NCBI GenBank assembly: GCA_020161315.1
Contig: JAIUOH010000007.1
Location: forward strand, 36,993 to 100,992
DNA: 64,000 nt
Direction of reading: 5' to 3'
From: Actinomycetota bacterium
GTDB lineage: Bacteria; Actinomycetota; Actinomycetes; Actinomycetales; Microbacteriaceae
In this document: positions 33,446 to 41,197 of the stretch, piece by piece
How the letters are laid out: every line of letters begins with the position of its first letter
Numbering within the stretch: position 1 is the stretch's first letter
Translations under genes and position numbers: made by a program
Notes under the pieces: model-generated
The model's input: only the letters and a program-made list of their open reading frames with translations
Database searches by the model: none
What the model was told of the DNA's origin: nothing

Positions 33446-34297
33446 TTATCGCACCTGGGCAAGAATTCGCTCGGCGCGCTCGCGCACCGGCTTGTCGACC
33501 ATCTGCCCGTCGACCTGGGCCGCCCCGTCGGTAGCGGCCGCTGCTGCGACCACCCGGCGAGCCCACTCGACACGCTCGGGCGCTGGCAAGAACCCCGCAT
33601 GGATCGCCGGCAGCTGCCCTGGATGGATGCTGAGCTGAGCGGTTGCGCCGATCCCACGTAGACGAACTGCCTCTCGCTCGACGGCGGCGACATCGGCGAT
33701 CTCGAAAGTCGGCGAGGCAATGGGGGCGGCGAGCCCGGCGAGGCGAGACTCGATGACGAGCTGCGCGTAGACCCAGTCCACCGTCGCAGAGACGATCTCG
33801 ACGTCGAGATCGAAAGAGAGGTCGGCGGCACCGACCGCGAACCGCGACAGGCCCGGCACAGCGGCAATCTCGCGCGCCGCTGCGACCCCTCGCGCGCTCT
33901 CGATGAGCGCGACGACCTCGGGGGCGCGCTGCCCACCCTGCACCGCCTCGACAACCCGCTGCAGGTCGTGCGCAAGCTCGGCCTTCGGCAGAAACACGCC
34001 GGCAAGCGAGGCTCGCGCCACCTCAGACAGCTGCGCAAGGGCGGCGAGGTCGCGCTCGAACCACTGCGAGTCTGCGGCGTTGATGCGCACGTGCACCGCG
34101 CGGATCGCGCCAGCTTCGAGGGCCGTCAGGAGGTGCTGCAGAGCGGCATCTTTTTCTTCCGAGGGCACCGCGTCTTCAAGGTCGATGATCACCGCGTCGG
34201 CGGGGCTCGCGAGCGCCTTCTCGAAGCGATCTGGGCGCGAAGCGGGCACGAACAGATAAGAGATTGCTGCGGCTTGCGCCGCGGAGTTGTCGGCCAT
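33446..34297 (-). CDS. CitE-like acyl-CoA lyase (HpcH/HpaI aldolase family)
   Basis: 283 aa Mg-dependent TIM-barrel lyase. Blocks: LFVPASRPDRFEKALAS, DAVIIDLEDAVPSEEKD, VHVRINA, FLPKAE, VVALIESARGV, RFAVGAADLSFDLD, SIHPGQLPAIHAGF and the C-terminal VDGQMVDKPVRERA that folds over the active site. Stand-alone CitE-like proteins such as Rv2498c and citramalyl-CoA lyases split beta-hydroxyacyl-CoAs (citramalyl-CoA to acetyl-CoA and pyruvate). No citrate lyase alpha or gamma genes are present. Start ATG 34297 with AAAGGGG ahead. AT-rich motif D is about 30 bp upstream. Confidence 0.88.
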   Translation of the reverse strand: MADNSAAQAAAISYLFVPASRPDRFEKALASPADAVIIDLEDAVPSEEKDAALQHLLTALEAGAIRAVHVRINAADSQWFERDLAALAQLSEVARASLAGVFLPKAELAHDLQRVVEAVQGGQRAPEVVALIESARGVAAAREIAAVPGLSRFAVGAADLSFDLDVEIVSATVDWVYAQLVIESRLAGLAAPIASPTFEIADVAAVEREAVRLRGIGATAQLSIHPGQLPAIHAGFLPAPERVEWARRVVAAAAATDGAAQVDGQMVDKPVRERAERILAQVR

Positions 34298-34325
34298 CAA
34301 GGCCCCTTTCGTGGTGGTCGAGTTT

Positions 34326-34346
34326 TGAATATATAAAATATTTAGC
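34326..34346. promoter_or_regulatory. AT-rich putative operator D (citE-like)
   Basis: TGAATATATAAAATATTTAG just upstream of the CitE-like gene. Related to sites A-C but with an extra A in the centre; overlaps a likely -10 (TATAAA/TATATA). Weakest of the four sites. Confidence 0.42.
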
Positions 34347-34453
34347 GTATCGCGCAAGGCCTCGGGCCTCAAGAGGTTCCCGCGCATTCGGGCGGCTAAG
34401 GCAACTCAAGCCCACGACTGGACCACTGCGGCACCGAGATCCCACGTGGCGCA

Positions 34454-35302
34454 CTATTCGTCGACTGGTGCCCACAGGCGAGGGTCTACCGTCGACCCGT
34501 GCGAAATCGAGGTGACGGTGGCCACCCCCAGCGACCCAATCCGGTCAAAGATCGCGGCACTCGCAGAGAGCACCCCCTGCCCCGTCGAGACGTGAGTCGC
34601 CAGCAACCCGATGCCATCACCCGCAGGCGCTCGCGCGAGGCTCAGCGTCGCATCCGTGTTGATGAATTGAATGCCGGCCAGACCCCAACTCGCGATCGCA
34701 TTCAGGCTGTCGACCGCGAACCCGGCGAGCAGCGCCCCGCCAACTTGCTCGCCCTCTACGAGCTCGAGCGGACGAAGCGGCGAACCACCAACCCAGACGG
34801 CTTTGCGCGCTGCACCGTCAACGCGGCTGCCATGCGCGACCCAGCCGCTCGCGTCCGTAAAAAACTGGCGATGGTTGCGGTCGCCCGTTTGACCGGGGCT
34901 CGGCGGCGCAACCGGCAGTGCCGGGGCCCAGACCTTACCGGTCGACTGCTGCGCCTCGGCAACAAAGTACAGTTGCGCCCGCGCGGTCTCGCGACCGCCT
35001 TGTTCAATACTCACGTCGATGAGAGTCAGGCTGCGCCCCCGCTTAACGACGCGAGCAGTTGCCCGACTAGCAACCAGCTTGCTCACCGAGTGCAGGTCGT
35101 ATGCCGCGCGAACGAGCCGCCTGTCGCCGTCCAGCTCACGCGCCACGTCGAGGCCGCAATGCGTCAGCAGGCCCGTCACCGCAGAGCCCGTCAGCTGATC
35201 AGCCCGCCAGCCGGAGTGACTATGCGTTCGCGGTAGATACTCGTCCCCCGACCGCGCGAAGTACGCGGGCGACCAGGTCTCAGCACTCCGAAGTTCGCTC
35301 AC
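34454..35302 (-). CDS. Acyl-CoA thioesterase-like protein (double hotdog, TesB-like)
   Basis: 282 aa. The start ETWSPAYFARSGDEYLPRTH followed by SGWRADQLTGSAVTGLL, and two repeated hotdog halves (VRAAYDLHSVSKLVASRATA; later SWGLAGIQFINTDATLSLAR), fit thioesterase family PF13622. Chosen start is GTG 35302 with GAGGAAGG upstream; an ATG six codons further out is possible. It would hydrolyse acyl-CoA to free CoA and acid, perhaps relieving CoA trapping. Lies upstream of the CitE-like gene, 156 bp apart, and is divergent from the MaoC-like gene with operator-like motif B between them. Confidence 0.7.
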   Translation of the reverse strand: MSELRSAETWSPAYFARSGDEYLPRTHSHSGWRADQLTGSAVTGLLTHCGLDVARELDGDRRLVRAAYDLHSVSKLVASRATARVVKRGRSLTLIDVSIEQGGRETARAQLYFVAEAQQSTGKVWAPALPVAPPSPGQTGDRNHRQFFTDASGWVAHGSRVDGAARKAVWVGGSPLRPLELVEGEQVGGALLAGFAVDSLNAIASWGLAGIQFINTDATLSLARAPAGDGIGLLATHVSTGQGVLSASAAIFDRIGSLGVATVTSISHGSTVDPRLWAPVDE

Positions 35303-35411
35303 ACCACTTGCCTTCCTCAATCAGTCACCGTGTCTCGCGTTGAAGTGACGCACCAGACCGCATCACTCTTCACGCGATCGCCGCTCCCGCTCGCTCGCCC
35401 CTTCCGTAATG

Positions 35412-35427
35412 CTATATAATATTTTCT
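35412..35427. promoter_or_regulatory. AT-rich putative operator B (thioesterase / MaoC-like)
   Basis: CTATATAATATTTTCT, identical over 16 bp to the motif at 13022-13037 upstream of pyc. Contains TATAAT, so may double as the -10 element for the MaoC-like gene (ATG at 35473). Confidence 0.55.
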
Positions 35428-35472
35428 ACTCATGCACGCCCATGAGTGCCCGCCCAACGAGGAGCCGCAGAG

Positions 35473-36357
35473 ATGACCACGAACCCCAGCACCGCCGCCG
35501 ACTTCTCGGCATGGGTCGGACGCACCGAATTCCTCAACGATGTGGCCTCCCGATCGGCTGCAGTTGGCCTCGCCGCCGTGCTTGACCGGCCAATTGCGCT
35601 GGCCGCCGTCGACGCCGCACCACTCTTTCCCCTGGGCCACTGGCTGCAGTTTCTTCCGTCGGCACCGATGAGCGAGCTTGGCGTCGATGGCCACCCGAAG
35701 CTCGGCGGATTCATGCCACAGCTAGATCTGCCGCGCCGCATGTGGGCAGGCAGCACTATCGACTTTCACGCGCCGATCGCCGTCGGGCAACGACTCGAAC
35801 GCATCACGACGATCGAGTCGATCACACCGAAGCACGGCTCGAGCGGGCGTCTCTGCTTCGTCGTGCTTCGCCACGACGTCAGCGCAGATGGCGTGCACGC
35901 ACTCACTGATCGACAGACCATCGTCTATCGAGAGGCGGTCGAGGTTGATCCCACTGCCGAGCCTCCCCGCAGGGCCGTACAAGGCAACCCCGCCGCGACT
36001 GAGGGGTGGGATTGGGTAGTAGATCAGCAGCCCGTCGAGACCACACTGTTTCGCTATTCGGCGCTGACCTTCAACACCCATCGGATTCACTACGACCTGC
36101 CCTACGCGACCAAGGCCGAGGGATACCCTGGGCTCGTTGTACACGGACCACTGATGGCGACGTACCTCGTCGACGGCTTCCTGCGCACACACAGCGGTGC
36201 CGAGCTGACGCGCTTCGAGTTCAGCGCACGGGCACCGATGTTCGCTGGCGAGTTGCTGCACATCGTTGGCCGCGCCGAGGGCGCCGGGCAGCAGGCCCTT
36301 GCAGTGCTCGGTGCGGACGGCACACCCGCCGTGACCGCCAAGATTGCCTACCGCTAA
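35473..36357 (+). CDS. MaoC/HTD2-like hydratase (itaconyl-/mesaconyl-CoA hydratase type)
   Basis: 294 aa double-hotdog hydratase. The C-terminal hotdog holds the hydratase-2 motif in ALTFNTHRIHYDLPYATKAE plus GYPGLVVHGPLMATYLVDGF, with the usual catalytic Asp/His pair (HYD and VHGP). The N-terminal half (FAS1-like dehydratase domain) begins FSAWVGRTEFLNDVAS. COG3777 members include mesaconyl-C4-CoA and itaconyl-CoA hydratases. With the CitE-like lyase, it would give citramalyl-CoA for cleavage. AGGAG lies 8 nt before the ATG. Exact substrate inferred. Confidence 0.78.
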   Translation: MTTNPSTAADFSAWVGRTEFLNDVASRSAAVGLAAVLDRPIALAAVDAAPLFPLGHWLQFLPSAPMSELGVDGHPKLGGFMPQLDLPRRMWAGSTIDFHAPIAVGQRLERITTIESITPKHGSSGRLCFVVLRHDVSADGVHALTDRQTIVYREAVEVDPTAEPPRRAVQGNPAATEGWDWVVDQQPVETTLFRYSALTFNTHRIHYDLPYATKAEGYPGLVVHGPLMATYLVDGFLRTHSGAELTRFEFSARAPMFAGELLHIVGRAEGAGQQALAVLGADGTPAVTAKIAYR

Positions 36358-36406
36358 CCGATTTCAGGCCCGAGCGCTCCGCTCAGCAGCCGGGGCGCGG
36401 GATAGC

Positions 36407-37099
36407 ATGAAGCGTGCGCACAAGCCCACTGCCAGAATTGCCCTGCTCGGCGATGATCGAGGCCACACGAGTCACCGTGAACTGAATGCCTTGATCCCCC
36501 GCCTGGGTGACGAATGCGGCGCACTCGCCGAGTGGCTGCCCTCCGATTCCGCTTTCGACGTACGCGAATACGACCGCGTCTGGTTGGTTCCGGGATCGCC
36601 CTACGCCTCCGACAAAGCGGTCTACGAGGCATTGACGACCGTGCGCGAGCAGAAGATTCCGTTCTTGGGCACCTGCGGCGGCATGCAGTACGCCGTGATC
36701 GAGTACCTGCGCAACGTCATCGGCTCGTCCGCCTCGCATGCCGAGTCAGATGGTGAGGCCGAAGACAACGCGGTTGAAGCGCTCGCCTGCTCACTGTACG
36801 GCGAGAAACGATTGGTCATACCGACAGAGGGCACCCGCTTTCACACATGGTGCCCCGAACCCTTTGCCGGGATGCACTTCTGCAATTTCGCACCGAGCGA
36901 AGCGGCGATCACAACACTCGAGGCCGCAGGCGTGGTTGTCGGTGCCCGAGCCGAAGACGCGGGTGCTGAGGTGCTGGAGTTTCCTGGCGATGCGTTTTTT
37001 GTCGCCAGCATGTTTCAGCCCCATATCGGAGCAAGCGCGGGATCGCCCATTCACCCTCTGATTCGCGCGTTTGTCGCTTCAGCGACTCGAGAGGCGTAG
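36407..37099 (+). CDS. CTP-synthase-like class I glutamine amidotransferase domain protein
   Basis: 230 aa stand-alone amidotransferase-like protein. Nucleophile Cys in PFLGTCGGMQYAVIEYLRN; RVWLVPGSPYASDKAV resembles the oxyanion-strand region of the PyrG C-terminal domain; the FQPHIG near the end replaces the usual HPE, so the triad is altered (His kept, Glu absent). It lacks a synthetase domain. Such 'CTP synthase C-terminal region-related' proteins have no established function. ATG 36407; the gene follows MaoC-like by 49 bp and may share its transcript. Confidence 0.72.
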   Translation: MKRAHKPTARIALLGDDRGHTSHRELNALIPRLGDECGALAEWLPSDSAFDVREYDRVWLVPGSPYASDKAVYEALTTVREQKIPFLGTCGGMQYAVIEYLRNVIGSSASHAESDGEAEDNAVEALACSLYGEKRLVIPTEGTRFHTWCPEPFAGMHFCNFAPSEAAITTLEAAGVVVGARAEDAGAEVLEFPGDAFFVASMFQPHIGASAGSPIHPLIRAFVASATREA

Positions 37100-37245
37100 C
37101 CAACGTCATGTATCGCACCTTTCCCAGGGAACACCGACCATCAGTTTTCATGAGAAATCGGTAATCGACACATTAGTGTCGTGTTTCCCCCGAGTCTGCC
37201 GTTTCAGGTTCGGGTGCGGGTGCGGGATCAGCCTACGCTAGTGGC

Positions 37246-37812
37246 ATGACCAACCCCGATGCGCAAGCGGCTCGCCCGCCCGCGAACTGCACAGTGCGCC
37301 GAGCAACTGCTGACGACGCCGCCGCGATCCTCACGATATTTGACGAGGTGATCGAGTGGTTCGTAAGCATCGGCAACATCGAACAGTGGGGCACGGAGCC
37401 ATGGTCGACGCAGCCGCGTCGGATCGAGGTGGTGACCGAGGCGTGCAGGCTGCCCGAGGCTTGGGTCGCTGAGCACCCGGAGCTTGGCGTCTGCGGGGCG
37501 ATCGTACTTGGCGAGGCGATGCCGTACGTGCCTTCGCCAGACCGCCCCGAATTCTATGTACGCATGCTGATCGCGTCGCGCGCCCCACAAGCGCGCGGGG
37601 TGGGGCGCATGCTCATGAGCCTCGCCGATTCGCGGGCCGCAGGCGCCGGGGTCGAGCAATTACGCGTCGACTGCTACGCCGGTGGTTCGGGCGCGCTCAT
37701 CGAGTTTTACGAGTCGTGGGGATACCTGCGCACGGGTACCTTTGACGTCGACGGCTGGCCTGGGCAGGTGCTCGTGCGCCCGCTTGCGAGCGAAGGCGGC
37801 GCTACAGAGTGA
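37246..37812 (+). CDS. GNAT family N-acetyltransferase
   Basis: 188 aa. Acetyl-CoA binding block MLIASRAPQARGVGRMLMSL (Q/RxxGxG/A type), preceded by PEFYVR and followed by LRVDCYAGGSGALIEFYESW, the common C-terminal part of GNAT enzymes. Substrate unknown; similar proteins act on small amines, antibiotics or protein termini. ATG at 37246; the preceding 146 bp hold no clear promoter. It overlaps the end of the convergent gene at 37802 by 11 bp. Confidence 0.85.
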   Translation: MTNPDAQAARPPANCTVRRATADDAAAILTIFDEVIEWFVSIGNIEQWGTEPWSTQPRRIEVVTEACRLPEAWVAEHPELGVCGAIVLGEAMPYVPSPDRPEFYVRMLIASRAPQARGVGRMLMSLADSRAAGAGVEQLRVDCYAGGSGALIEFYESWGYLRTGTFDVDGWPGQVLVRPLASEGGATE

Positions 37813-38461
37813 GGGCGAAGCCCGCCACCATCACCACAAGCAACCCGACTGCCACGAGCAGCCCACAGCCACAGCCGATTCCGATGATCGCGCCATAGCC
37901 GAAGCGTGAAACAGGGCTGCCCGAAGCGCGCATCGCTGCGAGAAACTCCGGGCCTCCTGCGGCATAGAACTTCTGTGCGGCACCGGCCTGGTTTATCCCA
38001 CGGCCGAGCACGCCCGCGCTCTCAAGCAGAGAGTTGCCGGCAATGCCGCCCGCGACATCCACAGCGAGCAGGCCTGGCACACGTCTCGCCGCGTCCACGT
38101 CGGCGAGAATCGGAAAGCTTTGCCCGTTTGCAACCAGCGTGATGCGCTGCGACGCCGACTTCACGGTGACGTAGGGAGCGGGCAGACTAAAGCGCTGCCC
38201 CCAGCCGGTCGGCCCCAGCACCCAGAACGTGACGTACCCCTGATCAACCATCGCTTGCGCGGGATACCAGGCACCAGTAGCGGTATCGCCGTAGGTTCCA
38301 GTGAATGTGGCTCGGGGGTACGCGGGGGGCATAGTCACACTGCGAGTCCACTGACCGGCAGAGACACCGCTCTCATTCTTCGAGCAGAAGGTAGACGGCC
38401 AAACGGTATCTCTGAGTTGCAGCACCCGGCCAGCCTCGACACGAGCCGCCCGAATGATCAT
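37802..38461 (-). CDS. Hypothetical protein with C-terminal membrane segment
   Basis: 219 aa with start placed at ATG 38461 (MIIRAARVEAG). Residues 1-150 are soluble with FWVLGPTGWGQRFSLPAPYV and a stretch of beta-type pattern; then small residues, and a strongly hydrophobic C-terminus YGAIIGIGCGCGLLVAVGLL that would anchor it, probably with the N-terminal part in the cytoplasm. No family recognised. Frame continues open upstream but runs into the divergent agmatinase gene, so the longer form is unlikely. Confidence 0.55.
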   Translation of the reverse strand: MIIRAARVEAGRVLQLRDTVWPSTFCSKNESGVSAGQWTRSVTMPPAYPRATFTGTYGDTATGAWYPAQAMVDQGYVTFWVLGPTGWGQRFSLPAPYVTVKSASQRITLVANGQSFPILADVDAARRVPGLLAVDVAGGIAGNSLLESAGVLGRGINQAGAAQKFYAAGGPEFLAAMRASGSPVSRFGYGAIIGIGCGCGLLVAVGLLVVMVAGFALTL

Positions 38462-38638
38462 TGTTGACGGCGGTTGCGATATTCTGCGCGGGTACGTGGT
38501 TGCGGCATTTGGTGCAGCAGCCGCTGCCGATTTGCACAGACCAGGCCTCTTCGCGCCAGCGCACCTCGACCGCCCGGCCGTGCACAAACACTGATCACAC
38601 CCAGAACACACTCTTCTACTAGAAAGAATTGAGACGAC
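38462..38638. other. Divergent intergenic region upstream of agmatinase
   Basis: 177 bp presumably with the agmatinase promoter. The only near-start signal is a weak GA-rich stretch, GAAAGAATTGAGACGAC, before the ATG at 38639. No ATACCGTA or AT-rich operator motif is present, so agmatinase is not obviously in either regulon. Confidence 0.4.
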
Positions 38639-39583
38639 ATGTCTGACCACACCCCGGTAGGTCCCATAGACGCGAGCCTTACCCCCCGCTACGCGGGCCT
38701 CGCAACCTTCGCGAAGCTCCCCCGCATTGAAGACGTGCCTTCTGCCGACATCGCAGTCGTTGGCGTGCCATTCGACACCGGAGTGAGCTTTCGCCCCGGT
38801 GCGCGGTTCGGCCCCTCGCACGTACGTGAGGCATCTCGTCTGCTTCGTCCGTACAACCCCGCACAAGACGTCTCGCCGTTCGCGCTCAAGCAGGTCGTAG
38901 ACGCGGGTGACATCGTTGCAAACCCGTTCAATCTGAACGAGGCTGTTGATCAGATTGATGTGGCGGCAACCGAGCTCGGTGAGCGCGTCGACAAGATCGT
39001 GACGATCGGCGGCGACCACACCATCGCACTGCCGTTGCTTCGCGCGATCAACAAGAAGCACGGCCCGGTCGCCGTGCTGCACTTCGATGCGCACCTCGAC
39101 ACGTGGGATACCTATTTTGGTGCCCCCACCACGCACGGCACTCCGTTCCGCCGCGCATCAGAAGAGGGCCTCATCGATATGACAGCGTCGATGCACGGCG
39201 GCACCCGCGGGCCTCTTTACGGCAAGCAGGATCTCGAAGACGATGCCATGCTCGGATTCCAGATTCTCACCACCGAATACGTTGAAGAACACGGCGTACC
39301 GGCGGCCCTCGAGCGCATTCGTGCCCGCGTGGGCGACAAGCCGCTCTACATCTCGATCGACATCGACGTGCTCGATCCCGCGCACGCACCCGGCACCGGA
39401 ACACCCGAAGCTGGCGGCCTCACGAGTCGCGAACTCATTCGCATCTTGCGCGGGCTTGCTGATCTCAATATTGTCGGAGCCGACGTTGTTGAGGTTGCGC
39501 CCGCTTACGACCACGCTCAGATCACCGCGGTCGCAGCCAGCCATGTTGTCTATGAACTCGTGACCGCAATGGCAGCCCGCTAA
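38639..39583 (+). CDS. speB: Agmatinase / ureohydrolase family
   Basis: 314 aa Mn-dependent ureohydrolase: agmatine to putrescine and urea, or a related guanidino acid. Metal motifs are complete: [27 protein letters not shown] and [20 protein letters not shown]. The length and [20 protein letters not shown] fit agmatinase and guanidino-butyrase/propionase better than arginase. Followed by EamA exporter after 66 bp. It could feed putrescine to the amine-utilisation genes 20 kb upstream, but shares none of their operator sites. Confidence 0.85.
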   Translation: MSDHTPVGPIDASLTPRYAGLATFAKLPRIEDVPSADIAVVGVPFDTGVSFRPGARFGPSHVREASRLLRPYNPAQDVSPFALKQVVDAGDIVANPFNLNEAVDQIDVAATELGERVDKIVTIGGDHTIALPLLRAINKKHGPVAVLHFDAHLDTWDTYFGAPTTHGTPFRRASEEGLIDMTASMHGGTRGPLYGKQDLEDDAMLGFQILTTEYVEEHGVPAALERIRARVGDKPLYISIDIDVLDPAHAPGTGTPEAGGLTSRELIRILRGLADLNIVGADVVEVAPAYDHAQITAVAASHVVYELVTAMAAR

Positions 39584-39649
39584 CTACGATTCACCCCTCG
39601 CGCCTCGGCGCGCACCCGTCTGTTTTCAATCTCCGTTTGGAGCCACCGC

Positions 39650-40510
39650 ATGCGCCGCACCGGCACCACCATACCCCCATGGTCAATGGCTGTTGCTGCG
39701 ATGCTCGCTGTGCAGCTCTCAAATGCGCTCTCGGTGCCGCTGATTGAACAGGTGGGTGCCGCCGGGGCAGCGTGGCTGCGCATGTGCTTCGGCGTGGCGA
39801 TCCTCTGGATCGTGAGCCGCCCAGCCATTCGCTCCATTCACCTCGCCGACCTCCCCAGCATTCTCGCGCTTGGCACGGCGACAGGCTTCATGACGGTGTT
39901 CTTCTTCGCCGCGCTCGAGCGCATTCCGCTCGGCACCGCGGTCGCGATTGAGTTTCTCGGCCCGCTCACCGTCGCGGCGCTCCTGAGCAAGCGGCGCCAA
40001 GCACTCATCTGGCCTGCGCTGGCGTTTATTGGGGTGGTACTGCTCACAGAGCCCTGGCTGGGCAACATTGAACTCACTGGAATCGGGTTTGCGCTTGCCT
40101 CGGGCGTGTGTTGGGGCCTCTACAATATCCTCACCCAGCATGTAGGAGATCGCTTTTCGGGCATCAGCGGGCTTTCGCTGACAATACCGATCGCCGCACT
40201 TGCGACTCTGCCCGTCGGTTTGCCGCAGCTCGCCGCCCACGACTTCAGCTGGTGGGTGTTTCCTGCTGCCGCCGGCATCGCGCTCATCACCCCGGTGCTT
40301 GCGTTCGGGCTTGAGATGCTCGCTCTACGACGAATGACGCATACCGCCTTCGGCACGCTGCTCTCAGTTGAACCGGCATTCGGTGTGCTCATTGGGCTCG
40401 TCATACTTGCCCAATCCCCCACGCTCCTGCAGGTCGTAGGCATCGCTATCGTCGTGCTCGCAGGTGTTGCTGCCCAGCAAGACGGTCGCCGCAACCCAGA
40501 GCTCGCCTAG
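39650..40510 (+). CDS. EamA family transporter (RhtA-like exporter)
   Basis: 286 aa with ten hydrophobic segments in two EamA repeats. FAALERIPLGTAVAIEFLGPL and LLSVEPAFGVLIGLVILAQ are the conserved ends of repeats 1 and 2, as in RhtA threonine/homoserine exporters. ATG 39650 after TTTGGAG. Probably exports an amino acid or amine; adjacency to agmatinase suggests co-expression. Confidence 0.85.
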   Translation: MRRTGTTIPPWSMAVAAMLAVQLSNALSVPLIEQVGAAGAAWLRMCFGVAILWIVSRPAIRSIHLADLPSILALGTATGFMTVFFFAALERIPLGTAVAIEFLGPLTVAALLSKRRQALIWPALAFIGVVLLTEPWLGNIELTGIGFALASGVCWGLYNILTQHVGDRFSGISGLSLTIPIAALATLPVGLPQLAAHDFSWWVFPAAAGIALITPVLAFGLEMLALRRMTHTAFGTLLSVEPAFGVLIGLVILAQSPTLLQVVGIAIVVLAGVAAQQDGRRNPELA

Positions 40511-40599
40511 CAAGCGACCTTGCTGTCGCCGGCGCCGCCCAGGCTCAGCTCTCCGTACCCTGCTGAGGCCAACGTCGAGTCGCGCCAAGAAAAACATTA

Positions 40600-40632
40600 A
40601 CCCCTGGCCTTTTCAAAGATGACCAGGGGTTT
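40600..40632 (-). terminator. Terminator after tRNA-Gln
   Basis: Stem CCCCTGG / CCAGGGG with a 15-nt loop and T-rich flanks (TTTT on the plus strand, AACCCC on the other) just beyond the 3' end of the tRNA gene; may act on both strands. Confidence 0.65.
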
Positions 40633-40637
40633 TATCG

Positions 40638-40709
40638 CTGGGATACCAGGACTCGAACCTAGAATGACGGTACCAGAAACCGTAGTGTTGCCAATTACAC
40701 CATATCCCA
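40638..40709 (-). tRNA. tRNA-Gln (CTG anticodon)
   Basis: Reading the minus strand: acceptor TGGGATA pairs with TATCCCA; D arm GGTGTAATTGGCA; anticodon stem ACGGT / ACCGT enclosing the loop TTCTGGT, so the anticodon is CUG, reading CAG; T arm includes GGTTCGAGTCC. About 72 nt without encoded CCA. Reads glutamine codons. Confidence 0.93.
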
Positions 40710-40872
40710 ATGGCAAGCCACTTCTCGTAAACGAGCAGCAGCACCAAGAGATAACTCTAGCAAAGGCGCAGGCGAATCCCAAATTGGTGCAACCCCGGCA
40801 CGCAACCCGGGAGCGTCGCGTGCCGTCACTCTCCGACCCTCTGCGCTCCTGAGCCCGCACGCGCCCGAAAGG

Positions 40873-40905
40873 GACACTTATTGTTGCCTCGCCGCACTAC
40901 ACCCA
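40873..40905. repeat. AACAACAC repeat family, degenerate copy 2
   Basis: AAGGGACACTTATTGTTGCC then TCGCCGCAC: aligns with the left arm of the palindrome at 62928 (AAGGGGGCACTTGTTGTTGT then CTCGCCACTC). Here only one arm remains, so it is a half-copy. Confidence 0.55.
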
Positions 40906-40949
40906 ACATCTAGCGCCCCTTTGTGACGAGGGCGTGAGATGGGTGCCCG

Positions 40950-41197
40950 GGCGCGGGCAGGACAAGTAAGCGCGGGCAGGCGGCGCCGGCAGACGGGCAC
41001 GGACAGGCGGGCACGGGCAGGCGGGCACGGGCAGGCGGGCACGAACAGCAGGCGAGCACCCCACCCCACCGCAAAGCAAAGCAAAGCAAAGCAAAGCAAA
41101 GCGCCCGCCCCGCACAAAGCGGAACGGGCGCAGAGCTAAGCAGAAGCTAGAAGCTAGAAGCTAGAAGCTAGAAGCTAGAAGCTAGAAGCTAGAAGCT
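40950..41197. repeat. Cluster of simple tandem repeats (14-bp, 5-bp and 7-bp units)
   Basis: Three arrays in 250 bp. About 41005-41045: GGCGGGCACGGGCA units in imperfect tandem. 41071-41100: six GCAAA units. 41142-41197: eight perfect AGAAGCT units that run up to the stop codon of the NADH dehydrogenase gene. Between the last two is a hairpin GCGCCCG / CGGGCGC (41101-41130) that can terminate that gene. No coding function; such repeats are prone to length change. Confidence 0.9.
41101..41130 (-). terminator. Probable terminator of ndh
   Basis: Inverted repeat GCGCCCG(CCCCGCACAAAGCGGAA)CGGGCGC downstream of the ndh stop, beyond the heptamer array; no T-run, so efficiency is unsure. Confidence 0.5.

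Noticed and set aside
33446-34297. Citrate lyase beta subunit
   Set aside because: No alpha, gamma or accessory citrate lyase genes; the C-terminal region and neighbours fit stand-alone acyl-CoA lyases.
38462-39136. Extension of the hypothetical gene 37802-38461 to 39136
   Set aside because: It runs antisense through the agmatinase gene; the ATG at 38461 is a better start.
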